Both the position numbers and the translations under genes were made by a program. From Legionella parisiensis (GTDB taxonomy: Bacteria > Pseudomonadota > Gammaproteobacteria > Legionellales > Legionellaceae), in the NCBI RefSeq assembly GCF_001467945.1, contig NZ_LNYQ01000013.1, forward strand, positions 1,125,843 to 1,189,842: a DNA stretch of 64,000 nucleotides. Direction: 5' to 3'. This document shows, piece by piece, positions 26,023-34,541 of the stretch (position 1 is its first letter; every line of letters starts with the position of its first letter). The notes under the pieces were generated by a model. It searched no databases. It saw only the letters and a program-made list of their open reading frames with translations, and was not told the origin of the DNA.

Positions 26023-26586
26023 ATGGCTGATGATTTTTTATCCGATGAGGACAAAGCCCTATTTCGCGAATCCATGCGTTCGGTAAAACCATTAAATGAA
26101 AAAACAAAACGGGTAAAAGTTGAAATGCCTAAGCCTTCAATTCAGCCTAAAAAAAATAAATCCCTGGAAACCCAAAGGAAAAAAGAATATTACTTATCTG
26201 ATACGATTGTGGACACCGTTTTTTCTGAAACAATTTTGTCCTATACCCGCCCAAGCCTTTCCAACCAGCAATTTAAAGCATTAAAATATGGAAAAATCCC
26301 ATGGGAAGCCCGTTTGGATTTACATGGTTTAAAGAGTGACAAAGCCCGTGATATCTTATGTCACTTTATTCAGACTCAGACAGAAAGCAGCAAAAAGTGC
26401 TTACTCATTATTCATGGCAAAGGAGGTTATCTTGGTGCACCCCCTGTGATTAAGAATTTATTGAACCGCTGGTTACCACAGTTAGATGAGATCTTGGCAT
26501 TTCATAGTGCTTTACCCAAGGATGGCGGAAGCGGCGCCGTGTATGTACTCCTCAAAAGAAAGAAAGATCAACCTCCAGAATCGTAG
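26023..26586 (+). CDS. smrB: Smr-domain endonuclease SmrB
   Basis: 187 residues with an intact C-terminal Smr domain: DLHGL (99-103), LIIHGKGGY and FHSALPKDGGSGAVYVLLK. E. coli SmrB is recruited to collided ribosomes and cleaves the mRNA between them. The hydrophilic N-terminus (FLSDEDKALFRESM) resembles the ribosome-contact region of that protein. The position divergent from prmB is conserved with E. coli. A duplicated, degenerate relative is coupled to ankH at 21625. No strong ribosome site is visible before the ATG. Confidence 0.88.
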   Translation: MADDFLSDEDKALFRESMRSVKPLNEKTKRVKVEMPKPSIQPKKNKSLETQRKKEYYLSDTIVDTVFSETILSYTRPSLSNQQFKALKYGKIPWEARLDLHGLKSDKARDILCHFIQTQTESSKKCLLIIHGKGGYLGAPPVIKNLLNRWLPQLDEILAFHSALPKDGGSGAVYVLLKRKKDQPPES

Positions 26587-26667
26587 CCTGGGTGCCGCGT
26601 AGCAAAATCCGGGATTTTGAATGCACATTTTTATTCCCAGCTTTCAGTACGCTACGCCCAGGCTACA
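26583..26667. repeat. REP-like palindrome, family A (copy)
   Basis: GTAGCCTGGGTGCCGCGTAG and AAATCCGGGATTTTG face GCTACGCCCAGGCTAC. It begins within the last codons of smrB, so it supplies the gene's 3' end and may act as its terminator. Confidence 0.65.
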
Positions 26668-26750
26668 TTTAAATAATTCCTATACTTGCGTTAAGACCTC
26701 ATTCTGGGGATAATTCGCTACATTATATTCATATAACATCAAGAGAGAAC

Positions 26751-27170
26751 ATGGAACATTTAGGTCAATTTATCATGAATCATTGGCAGCTATGGCTCGC
26801 CCTCATTGTGATTTTACTCCTTACTTTTATCAATGAGTTAGTCACGCAAAAAAAGAAAGCAAAAGAACTGACTCCCCAGACCGCTGTTGATTTAATCAAT
26901 AATGAAAATGCTGTAGTCATTGATTTGCGTGAGAAAGAAGCTTTTAAACAAGGGCATATTATTGATTCAATCAATGTCAAAAGCGAAGATTTTGAACAAC
27001 AAAAAATGGATAAATATAAGAATGTACCGCTCATTCTAATCGCTGCACGAGCTGTTGAAGCTCAAACTATCGCCAGCAAAATTCGCGCTCAAGGTTACCA
27101 AGCCCATGTTCTTAGCGGTGGAATTACTTCCTGGCAAAATGCTGAGCTACCTCTGATTAAAGGGAAATAA
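26751..27170 (+). CDS. membrane-anchored rhodanese-like protein (YibN type), Cys lost
   Basis: 139 residues: one N-terminal membrane helix (WQLWLALIVILLLTFINELV, about 12-31) and a cytoplasmic rhodanese domain (VVIDLREKEAFKQGHI...VLSGGITSWQ). At the position of the active-site loop, which carries the catalytic cysteine in sulphurtransferases, the sequence is LILIAARAVEAQ with no cysteine, so it is probably not a sulphurtransferase. It is first of a tight set with grxC (3-nt gap) and secB, followed by gpsA, the same order as in E. coli (yibN-grxC-secB-gpsA). Confidence 0.88.
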   Translation: MEHLGQFIMNHWQLWLALIVILLLTFINELVTQKKKAKELTPQTAVDLINNENAVVIDLREKEAFKQGHIIDSINVKSEDFEQQKMDKYKNVPLILIAARAVEAQTIASKIRAQGYQAHVLSGGITSWQNAELPLIKGK

Positions 27171-27173
27171 ATT

Positions 27174-27428
27174 ATGGCTGAAGTGATTATATACAGTACT
27201 GCTTATTGCCCATACTGTGTCAAAGCCAAGGAATTATTGCAACTAAAGCACACTTCATTTACGGAGATTCGTATTGATTTGCAACCAGAATTACGTGATG
27301 AAATGATAACCAAAAGCGGCAGGCGGACTGTACCGCAAATTTTCATTAATGGCCAACATATTGGTGGCTGCGATGACTTATATGCCCTGGATGCCCAGGG
27401 AAAACTCGACCAATTACTAAGAGGATAA
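27174..27428 (+). CDS. grxC: glutaredoxin 3
   Basis: 84-residue glutathione-dependent disulphide reductase. The active site CPYC is at 12-15, with the glutathione-binding [19 protein letters not shown] near 52-70. The extra cysteine in GGCDD is typical of Grx3. GGGA precedes the ATG, and the gene is 3 nt after the rhodanese gene. Confidence 0.96.
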   Translation: MAEVIIYSTAYCPYCVKAKELLQLKHTSFTEIRIDLQPELRDEMITKSGRRTVPQIFINGQHIGGCDDLYALDAQGKLDQLLRG

Positions 27429-27435
27429 CAATATC

Positions 27436-27906
27436 ATGAGTGAACAAGCAAACCAAACACAACAAAATCAAAATGAAACTCAATTCATGATTCAAAGAAT
27501 TTATACTAAAGACTTATCTTTTGAAACACCGAATACCCCTGCTGTATTTCAGCAACAATGGGAACCTGAACTGAATCTTGAAATCAACACCAGCAACACC
27601 CAACTTGAGGCAGGCGTTTATGAAGTTGTTTTGACAGTGACGACTACAGTAACCAACAAAAAAACTACAGCTTTTCTGGTGGAAGTAAAACAAGCAGGTA
27701 TTTTTACCATTCAGGGTGCTCCTGAAAACCAATTAGACCATTTATTAAATAGCTTCTGCCCCAATATACTGTTCCCTTATGCTCGTGAAGCGATTACTTC
27801 GCAAGTAATTCGCGGTAGTTTCCCCCAACTGGTATTGGCACCCATTAATTTCGATGCATTATATATGCAGCAAGTTGCAGAAAAACAAAAAGAAGGTCAA
27901 GCTTAA
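27436..27906 (+). CDS. secB: protein-export chaperone SecB
   Basis: 156 residues. SecB keeps preproteins unfolded and delivers them to SecA. The motifs are [22 protein letters not shown] near 18-39 and the SecA-contact and strand region [37 protein letters not shown] near 107-143. It follows grxC by 7 nt. Last gene of the tight set. Confidence 0.97.
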   Translation: MSEQANQTQQNQNETQFMIQRIYTKDLSFETPNTPAVFQQQWEPELNLEINTSNTQLEAGVYEVVLTVTTTVTNKKTTAFLVEVKQAGIFTIQGAPENQLDHLLNSFCPNILFPYAREAITSQVIRGSFPQLVLAPINFDALYMQQVAEKQKEGQA

Positions 27907-27949
27907 TAAGTATAAGTACGTACACTGAAAAACAGTCTCTGAGGACAAA

Positions 27950-28125
27950 CCTGAGGAATAGATACACGCTCATTAAATGATAAATTTTTATAAAACCTCT
28001 CTACTTACTGCGCTTTATGTACTGTATCCAGAGATTTTGCTTTAAAAAACTCAGCAATACTTCAAAGCATCGTTCTGGATGCCGCACATAAAGCGCGGTA
28101 CGTAAGGTAAAAACTATTCCTCAGG
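27950..28125. repeat. long palindromic element, family C, in the secB-gpsA gap
   Basis: 176 bp with perfect 11-bp ends CCTGAGGAATA and TATTCCTCAGG and inner arms CGCTTTATGTACTGTATCCAGA and TCTGGATGCCGCACATAAAG that pair imperfectly. GGACAA occurs just outside both ends, as a target duplication might. Fragments of the same arms occur at 23714 and 50066. The rest of the 308-base gap shows no gene. Confidence 0.6.
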
Positions 28126-28214
28126 GACAAGCCAAGTCGTTAAAGGGAGATAAAATTCTTTAACTTAATGACATTGCACCCAAGCGCTATTTAACCTCTG
28201 TTTAAGAGCATAAA

Positions 28215-29204
28215 ATGAACAAAAAAAATATTGCTATATTAGGTGCCGGCTCGTGGGGCACTGCAGTTGCAATTCATCTAGCCCAAGCAGGACATCGCGT
28301 TTTGCTCTGGGGACATGATCCGCAGCATGTTGCTCTTATGAAGGAAAAAAAAACAAACTCACGCTATTTACCTGGTATCGATTTTCCTAAAACCCTGGAA
28401 CCCACAGCTCATTTTGAGCAGTGTATAGACGAAGCCAGTTACCTCATTATCGCCGTGCCCTCCCATGCATTTGCAACAATTATTACTAAAATTAAAAATG
28501 CACCTCGTGGCTTAACCTGGTTAACTAAAGGAATTGATCCACAAAGCCATCAATTACTAAGCAATTTAGTGAGTCAAACCTTTGGTTCCACCTTTCCGCA
28601 AGCAATTATTTCAGGACCATCATTCGCCAAAGAAGTAGCAAATTTTTTACCTACGGCTGTGACTTTAGCCTCTAATGATTCAGAGTATCAAAAAGAAATC
28701 CGTGAATTGCTTCACCACAATAATCTTCGTGTTTACTTGAGTGATGACCTGATTGGTGTCCAAATTTGCGGTGCGATTAAAAATGTTTTAGCGATTGGGT
28801 GTGGTATTAGTGATGGTTTGGGATATGGAGCGAATGCCAAAGCAGCATTAATCACACGCGGCTTAGCAGAAATGGAACGCTTGGGGCTTGCTTTAGGGGC
28901 TCGAGCAGAGACATTCCTTGGCTTGGCCGGTGTGGGGGATTTAGTCTTAACCTGCACAGATGATCAATCACGAAACCGCCGTTTTGGTTTACTTCTGGGT
29001 AAAAATATCAGTATCCCTGAGGCAGAAAAGCAAATTGGTCAAGTGGTAGAAGGAAAATATAACGCCTCACAAGTCTGCTTTATCGCCAAACAACATCACG
29101 TTGAAATGCCTATTTGTGAGCAAATTAATGCCCTTTTACAGGGAAAAATTAGTCCAAAACAGGTAGTCCAAAATCTAATGAACCGCCCGCCTAAAGAAGA
29201 ATAA
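28215..29204 (+). CDS. gpsA: glycerol-3-phosphate dehydrogenase [NAD(P)+]
   Basis: Makes sn-glycerol 3-phosphate for phospholipids from dihydroxyacetone phosphate. The 329-residue protein starts with the Rossmann motif ILGAGSWGTAVAIHLAQAG (8-26). SGPSFAKEVA (about 135-144) and the catalytic lysine in CGAIKNVLAIGCGI are intact, as is GLAGVGDLVLTCT. AAGAG lies upstream of the ATG. It is the distal member of the conserved yibN-grxC-secB-gpsA neighbourhood, here split by a palindromic element. Confidence 0.96.
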   Translation: MNKKNIAILGAGSWGTAVAIHLAQAGHRVLLWGHDPQHVALMKEKKTNSRYLPGIDFPKTLEPTAHFEQCIDEASYLIIAVPSHAFATIITKIKNAPRGLTWLTKGIDPQSHQLLSNLVSQTFGSTFPQAIISGPSFAKEVANFLPTAVTLASNDSEYQKEIRELLHHNNLRVYLSDDLIGVQICGAIKNVLAIGCGISDGLGYGANAKAALITRGLAEMERLGLALGARAETFLGLAGVGDLVLTCTDDQSRNRRFGLLLGKNISIPEAEKQIGQVVEGKYNASQVCFIAKQHHVEMPICEQINALLQGKISPKQVVQNLMNRPPKEE

Positions 29205-29258
29205 TTCCACCCATATCACGGCTTCATAGCCGTCAAACCAAGAACAAAAGCAGACTAT

Positions 29259-29342
29259 GTCATTCCTGCGTAAGCAGGAATCCAATCCCTGATGAGTTAC
29301 ATTACCAATTTAAAAATGGAGCCCGACCTGTGCGGGGATGAC
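29259..29342. repeat. GTCATYCC-type palindromic repeat, family E
   Basis: Outer ends GTCATTCCTGCG and TGCGGGGATGAC are inverted; an inner hairpin CCTGCGTAAGCAGG is also present. It lies in the gap between convergent gpsA and murI. Confidence 0.65.
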
Positions 29343-29435
29343 AGAGTTACTTGCGTATTGAATGAAACGAAAGCTTTAATACTCTGAGCTTGAAGCTAGG
29401 GCTCAGCTTCGCCCCCTAAGATCCATGAAATCATC

Positions 29436-30251
29436 TTAGGATTTCACATCCACAAGTTCAATATTATCTAACATCAGTTGTTCGCCCAAAAATATCTCGC
29501 CTACAATCTGGAAACGTTTGATTGAATCAGTTACTAAATAATCTACTCTACAACTTAAAGAAGGAGCATCATTCAACAAATCCTGTTTTTCGAGCAACTG
29601 ATGCAGTGCCAGCGCCGTTGCATGTGCTGAATCGACTATAGTAACGCCTTGAGGGAGTAACTTGTTTAACAAAGGCTTAAATACCGGGAAGTGCGTACAT
29701 CCTAACAGAACTGTATCTTCGTTAGTAAAACCATCCAGATAATGCTTTAAGGCCTCGCGAGCTACTTGATTGGTCACCATTCCTTCTTCTGCTAAAGCAA
29801 CCAGAACGCTGCATGCTCGAGTATTAATGATGGCCTGGGGCAATTGTTGGGTAATAAGCTTCTGGTATGCATTCGATGCAATGGTTGTTTCAGTCGCCAA
29901 AACAATAATGCGATTGTTTTTAGTCGCTGCAGCTGCTGCCGCCGCACCTGGAGCCACTACTCCAAGTACCGGCATATCAGGTAACATTTCTTGCAAATAG
30001 GACAATGCTGCTGTCGTTGCGGTATTACAAGCAATCACTAATGCCTTAATTCGTCGTTCTACCAGCAATTTTGCCATTTGCATGGCATACTGTTTTACGG
30101 TATCCGGACTTTTAGTACCATATGGAAGTCGAGCAGTATCCCCTAAATAAATAAATGATTCTTGCGGCAACCCCTCTCGTAACGCACGCAAAACAGTCAA
30201 ACCACCCATCCCTGAGTCAAATACACCAATCGCCAATTGGTTTGAGTTCAA
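29436..30251 (-). CDS. murI: glutamate racemase
   Basis: Supplies D-glutamate for peptidoglycan. 271 residues with both catalytic cysteines in their usual settings: IACNTATTAAL near 74-84 and LLGCTHFPVF near 182-191. The N-terminal FDSGMGGLTVLRAL and GDTARLPYGTKS are also intact. A run of alanines (PGAAAAAAAT) lies near residue 105. It is 47 nt downstream of the large helical protein gene on the same strand. Confidence 0.96.
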   Translation of the reverse strand: MNSNQLAIGVFDSGMGGLTVLRALREGLPQESFIYLGDTARLPYGTKSPDTVKQYAMQMAKLLVERRIKALVIACNTATTAALSYLQEMLPDMPVLGVVAPGAAAAAAATKNNRIIVLATETTIASNAYQKLITQQLPQAIINTRACSVLVALAEEGMVTNQVAREALKHYLDGFTNEDTVLLGCTHFPVFKPLLNKLLPQGVTIVDSAHATALALHQLLEKQDLLNDAPSLSCRVDYLVTDSIKRFQIVGEIFLGEQLMLDNIELVDVKS

Positions 30252-30298
30252 TTGTATAACCCCTTATTGTTATTCATTAGTGTTATTAGTGTATAACA

Positions 30299-33200
30299 TT
30301 AACTATTATTAGCTATTACTCGTGCAACCTCCGGCGATATGCCTTCTTGTTTTTGTTTTTCCCTAGTCTCTTTCTCAATCTCCCTTCCCACACTGAACTC
30401 TTCCTTCATAGTACTTTGCAGGTTGCTACTTACTTTTTCTGTTTTCTTTGCTTGCGTTTTCTTGTCCTTATGTTGGTCTTCGAATTTTTCAAGATGATTC
30501 TTGACAATTCCATCTTTTCTGGATTCGAAATGCTGCTTATACCAAGAGGTATCAGAAAATCCTCTGTCTATGCCAGCTGTTTTCTTTCTTTCATTTTGCG
30601 GATTATAATTAGCATCGCCAACAACCTTAAAGTCACCAGGTTTAAGGCCTATCTTTTCACCAGTAAGAAGTAATGCTGTGTGTAAAAATTTTACTTCGTC
30701 CTCTTTGCCACGAACACCCTCTATTACTATTTTTTTATTAAGCGGGAGTTTGACATTAGAAAGGATCTGTGAAGCCATTTTCATATAAAAATCGACTTGC
30801 TCATCTACTACTTCCTTCCCTCTATGCTTGCCCGTGTCATTATCCTTAGGAGATTGTACGACCTCATATTTTCCTGGCATAGCTCGTGTAACATCAGTTC
30901 CCGTCATCGTTCCAGAAATACCGCCTTTGGGTGAGGGATCATAAGTAAAACGTCCTTCAATAGTGACGCTTTTATTTACACCACTCCTTGGATTAGTAGG
31001 ATCTGGAACTACAACGGTTGCGTTTCTAGATGTATCAAAGCAGATCACCTCGTCTGTGCCTGGTTTTCCCGTTGATTTAAAAAGTGACTCAGGAGTTTGC
31101 CCCGGCAGAACAGAAGTGTTTCGAACTTTTGGTTTAGCGATGATGTGGGGATCATCTGGATCGGTATATTTATGCCCCATATTCAAAGCATCTTTATGGC
31201 TCCGACGAGTGATTGTAAGATCATAAGATTGATACGTTACTCTCTCAGAGTCTTTATATGCCTTTTCAAGTGCAGGTAATATCTCTTTTGTTGTTACCTT
31301 ATAGGCCGTTCGATACTTATCCAATAGAACTGACAATTCATTGAGTTGATAGTTAATATTCCTATCCAACTGCTTTGCTTCTGTTATTTGTTTTGCACGA
31401 TCTGCTACCTGTTGATTACTTGCGGGAGGATTTTGCAGCGGCACAGGGATGGTAGGTCTTAAGGCTTGAATTTCTTTGTACGCTTTATCCAAGTAGCTGA
31501 TACTATTCAAGCACTCTTTTTGTAAAGACTTATAGGTCTCATGAGATTTTCTAAGTTTTTCCTGGGATTGTCCTACAAATTGAGGGGCCTTCTTGCCATG
31601 ACTCGGACTAATGTCGACAATGACAGCTATATCATTCAGACGCCCTTTAAGCGCCTGAGTTCTTTCTTCAACCACTTCATAGGCTTTTTCTGCTTCATCG
31701 ATATCATTCTTTATTTTAGTGGTATCATTTACATTAGTACTTTTAGCTGTATCGGTTTTGAGTCCTTTTCGTATATTATTAAAATCCTCAGTAGAAAGTT
31801 GCTGTTTGAGTTGGTCTTTTACAGGTTGTAGCAACTGAGAGGCAGTAAGAAATTTATCTAAAGTCGAGCTTTTATAAAATTCATCTCGTAAGTTCACTGG
31901 AGCATCAGGATTAAGTGGGGCTTGTTTCTCTACCCTTAATAAAACATCCAGTAATTTTTCGTAACCAGGCTCAAGAGGGGGGGGAGGAGCGCCCACGGGA
32001 TTTCTAAGGGTATGCAACTTAGCATACAATTGCTGGTTATGACTATGTTGCGTTTGGATTTTATCGCTGATTGTATTACCACCTACAGCTACTCGATTAA
32101 CAAAAGCCGTCCCTGCTGGATTTAAATTGAATGCTGCATAAAAATTTTGTTTATTAAGACCAGCAACATCGTTTGTTATTCCGCATTGCGTGAAAAGCTC
32201 ATCAATCACCGCTTTATAATCAGCTATGTTGGCATCCTGGGCCAAATCAACGGCACGCTTTGCCAATAAAATATCATTGATTGCTTTAATTTTGTCAGAG
32301 TTCAATCCCGTAATTGTGACAGGCGATTCTAAACCAACCAAAATCTTCACTATTTCAATATTATTTATTTGTTTTATAAAAGCATTGCTTTTATTTTCTG
32401 TAATTATCCCTACAAGATAATCGTCTTTTCCGTTAACATCATTTCCCAAATAAAACTTGAGTTCTCCTTTAGTCTTTGCATTCAATATAGAACGGAAGCT
32501 CTCAGGCTTAAGGTTAAGGAGCTCCTGTTGTTTTTTATCAGGCAACGAACTAAATGCTTCAATTAATTTAGAATGATTTCCTTCTCCAGCTAACAACTTG
32601 AATGCTTCACGACGAGCAGATTCTTTTATCTCTTTCAAATCAGAGTCTTGCAGGCACTCTAAATGCCCCTCGGTGATACCATTACCTATTTTTGCTGCTA
32701 ACTCTCTTCTAATTTCCTTAATGTCTGTTTCTGGTTTGGCAAGCTTTTCAATAATCGCTTTGTTAGGTGTACCTGTTAATTCCTTTACATAACTTTTTAT
32801 TAAAGACGCTTTAAATAAACGGTTTTGCTCTGGATTATCCACTATAGCTCGGTTACGGATATGAGCTTCGGGGATAAAACCATGAGTGTCTATTTTAGTT
32901 TTTATTCCAACATGAGTCGTTTCTTTCAATACCTCAGCCATATGAACTACATTCATAGGGGAAACTTTTTTTAATTTTTCTTCAACGTATTTAGCGCATA
33001 AACGCTTATGCATGTCTTCGACAAGCGTTTTCACGTTTCCATCACCTTTCGCCCTATTTATATAATCGTCGGGAGGAGGAGGAGGGAACTTTGCTCCCAC
33101 ATCATTAAGGAAGGGAACTGTGTCTTTACCTAAAAGCCCGGTTTCTTTCAAAAGATCCTCAGGTTTTTTAAGACTGTCTTCAAACTTTTGCAGTTCTTCC

Positions 33201-33964
33201 TTAAATTTAGCTATAGCAATTTCATTTTTTAGAACGTCTACACGATCTTTTACTGCGCGCTTAAGAGCTGGATCTAATTGGGCAAACAATTGTTCTGAAC
33301 GTACAGGAATACCCAATGCCTCCATAGCAAGCTTTAAATTATGCGGATCGTTTTTATGTGTAAGAAGATTTTCTAATAATTGAAGTTTATCTGCTTTTGC
33401 TTCAGCGATAACTGTTGTCAAAAATTGATTCGCTGCCTGTTGTTTAATTCTTTTAATCGCATCATCAGTCAAAATATTGGTGGAGCTATTAGTATCCGGA
33501 GGTTGGACAGTTCCTACCAAAGGGGGTTTTACTGAGGGTACCCAGCCGTGCGCTCCAGTGATTTCAGGAACTTTTGTCGCCAAATAAGCCCTACATTCAT
33601 CTGTATTATGAGATAAAATTTGTAAGAGTACGCTTTGATCCTTTATTGCACTGATACCAAATTTTATTCGTTGTTCAGCTGCGGCTTGTTTCATCATCAG
33701 GAACGTATCAGTAGTGTCCCTTGCGTCCAATAGGTCGTTTCCTGTCCTACCATCTTTCATCTTCCATTTAGACACTTCATATACCGGATCAATATGCTTC
33801 CAAAGTGCCTGATGATCACACACAGCATTACGAAAATCGTTTGCTTGAGCTGCATCAACTCTTAATATTGCATCTAACGCGTCAGTTATCTCTTTTGTTG
33901 TTCCTAATCCATTCAACAAAGAAGTATTTTGTAACGTTTGTAAAAACTCTTTATTCCTAGCCAT
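30299..33964 (-). CDS. large helical protein of unknown family, probable effector
   Basis: 1221 residues, hydrophilic, with no signal peptide or membrane helix. It is mostly helical with likely coiled coils, for example around 740-800 (DIDEAEKAYEVVEERTQALKGRL) and 1165-1205. Two proline runs, PPPPPDD near 295 and APPPPLEPG near 660, probably separate domains. Several helix pairs with an L..A(K/R)(T/D) theme (ILNAKTKGELKFYLG; ILLAKRAVDLAQDA) hint at degenerate internal repeats. The C-terminal 50 residues are Glu/Lys-rich (MKEEFSVGREIEKETREKQK), compatible with a Dot/Icm signal. A PmrA-box-like tandem lies upstream. I recognise no enzymatic motif and no named homologue. Confidence 0.75.
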   Translation of the reverse strand: MARNKEFLQTLQNTSLLNGLGTTKEITDALDAILRVDAAQANDFRNAVCDHQALWKHIDPVYEVSKWKMKDGRTGNDLLDARDTTDTFLMMKQAAAEQRIKFGISAIKDQSVLLQILSHNTDECRAYLATKVPEITGAHGWVPSVKPPLVGTVQPPDTNSSTNILTDDAIKRIKQQAANQFLTTVIAEAKADKLQLLENLLTHKNDPHNLKLAMEALGIPVRSEQLFAQLDPALKRAVKDRVDVLKNEIAIAKFKEELQKFEDSLKKPEDLLKETGLLGKDTVPFLNDVGAKFPPPPPDDYINRAKGDGNVKTLVEDMHKRLCAKYVEEKLKKVSPMNVVHMAEVLKETTHVGIKTKIDTHGFIPEAHIRNRAIVDNPEQNRLFKASLIKSYVKELTGTPNKAIIEKLAKPETDIKEIRRELAAKIGNGITEGHLECLQDSDLKEIKESARREAFKLLAGEGNHSKLIEAFSSLPDKKQQELLNLKPESFRSILNAKTKGELKFYLGNDVNGKDDYLVGIITENKSNAFIKQINNIEIVKILVGLESPVTITGLNSDKIKAINDILLAKRAVDLAQDANIADYKAVIDELFTQCGITNDVAGLNKQNFYAAFNLNPAGTAFVNRVAVGGNTISDKIQTQHSHNQQLYAKLHTLRNPVGAPPPPLEPGYEKLLDVLLRVEKQAPLNPDAPVNLRDEFYKSSTLDKFLTASQLLQPVKDQLKQQLSTEDFNNIRKGLKTDTAKSTNVNDTTKIKNDIDEAEKAYEVVEERTQALKGRLNDIAVIVDISPSHGKKAPQFVGQSQEKLRKSHETYKSLQKECLNSISYLDKAYKEIQALRPTIPVPLQNPPASNQQVADRAKQITEAKQLDRNINYQLNELSVLLDKYRTAYKVTTKEILPALEKAYKDSERVTYQSYDLTITRRSHKDALNMGHKYTDPDDPHIIAKPKVRNTSVLPGQTPESLFKSTGKPGTDEVICFDTSRNATVVVPDPTNPRSGVNKSVTIEGRFTYDPSPKGGISGTMTGTDVTRAMPGKYEVVQSPKDNDTGKHRGKEVVDEQVDFYMKMASQILSNVKLPLNKKIVIEGVRGKEDEVKFLHTALLLTGEKIGLKPGDFKVVGDANYNPQNERKKTAGIDRGFSDTSWYKQHFESRKDGIVKNHLEKFEDQHKDKKTQAKKTEKVSSNLQSTMKEEFSVGREIEKETREKQKQEGISPEVARVIANNS

Positions 33965-34008
33965 AATTACACACTCCGCAAACCATTATGTATTTATTTT
34001 AAACTTAT

Positions 34009-34028
34009 TTTATTAACTAAACATTAAA
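34009..34028 (-). promoter_or_regulatory. PmrA-box-like tandem element
   Basis: On the minus strand TTTAATGTT, TA, GTTAATAAA: two direct half-sites close to the CTTAATATT-N2-CTTAATATT element described for PmrA-regulated effector genes. It is 45 nt upstream of the 1221-residue protein. It matches 7 and 6 of 9 positions, so it is a candidate only in this AT-rich context. Confidence 0.35.
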
Positions 34029-34118
34029 TTTTCATCGCATAAGTACATTCCGCTTGAATAAAGACTGTAAGATGAACTAACTTTATATATTAGTATAGCA
34101 AGATTAAAGGATTAAGTG

Positions 34119-34424
34119 ATGAAAATCATACTATTTGGCTTTTCCTTAACATTAGCACATTTTGCTTATGCTCAAGGCTGTGTCATTGGTGAGATTCCTT
34201 CACAGCCTCGTTATGTATGTTTTGATGGCAGAACATTGCAGCTTGCTGAAGACGGCCGTTATCGCTGGAACGCGAAAAGAGGCTGTTTTGTCAGTGCAGT
34301 CCCCTGCTGTGCATATAAAGCAACCCACTATGCATTTTATCCCAATCCTGCCAAGATTGGCGCCGCCTACGCCCGTTGCCGACATAATTATCCCTTCCAA
34401 TTAGGGCAGATGCAAACGCATTAA
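34119..34424 (+). CDS. small secreted cysteine-containing protein
   Basis: 101 residues with a clear signal peptide (MKIILFGFSLTLAHFAYA, cleaved before QGC). The mature peptide is about 83 residues with six cysteines (QGCVIG, YVCFDG, RGCFVS, VPCCAY, ARCRHN), so it is likely disulphide-bonded outside the cytoplasm. AAGGA lies 7 nt before this ATG; a GTG one codon earlier is less likely. No family recognised. Divergent from the large helical protein gene. Confidence 0.7.
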   Translation: MKIILFGFSLTLAHFAYAQGCVIGEIPSQPRYVCFDGRTLQLAEDGRYRWNAKRGCFVSAVPCCAYKATHYAFYPNPAKIGAAYARCRHNYPFQLGQMQTH

Positions 34425-34541
34425 CTCATAGGGGTCTGAATAAAAATAAATAGATGAATCCTGGTTCCGCTGTGTCACACCTATTCCAGAGGCAAGAGAT
34501 AAGAATATTGGAAGAAAAGTAAGACGTGAGCGCAAGAGGTT

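Noticed and set aside
28980..29240. Terminator after gpsA (CACGGCTTCATAGCCGT)
   Set aside because: A 6-bp stem without a T run; too weak to call.
30000..34000. Possibility of a toxin/antitoxin or phage module around the 1221-residue gene
   Set aside because: No integrase, phage structural gene, attachment site or toxin motif is visible; neighbours are housekeeping or effector genes.
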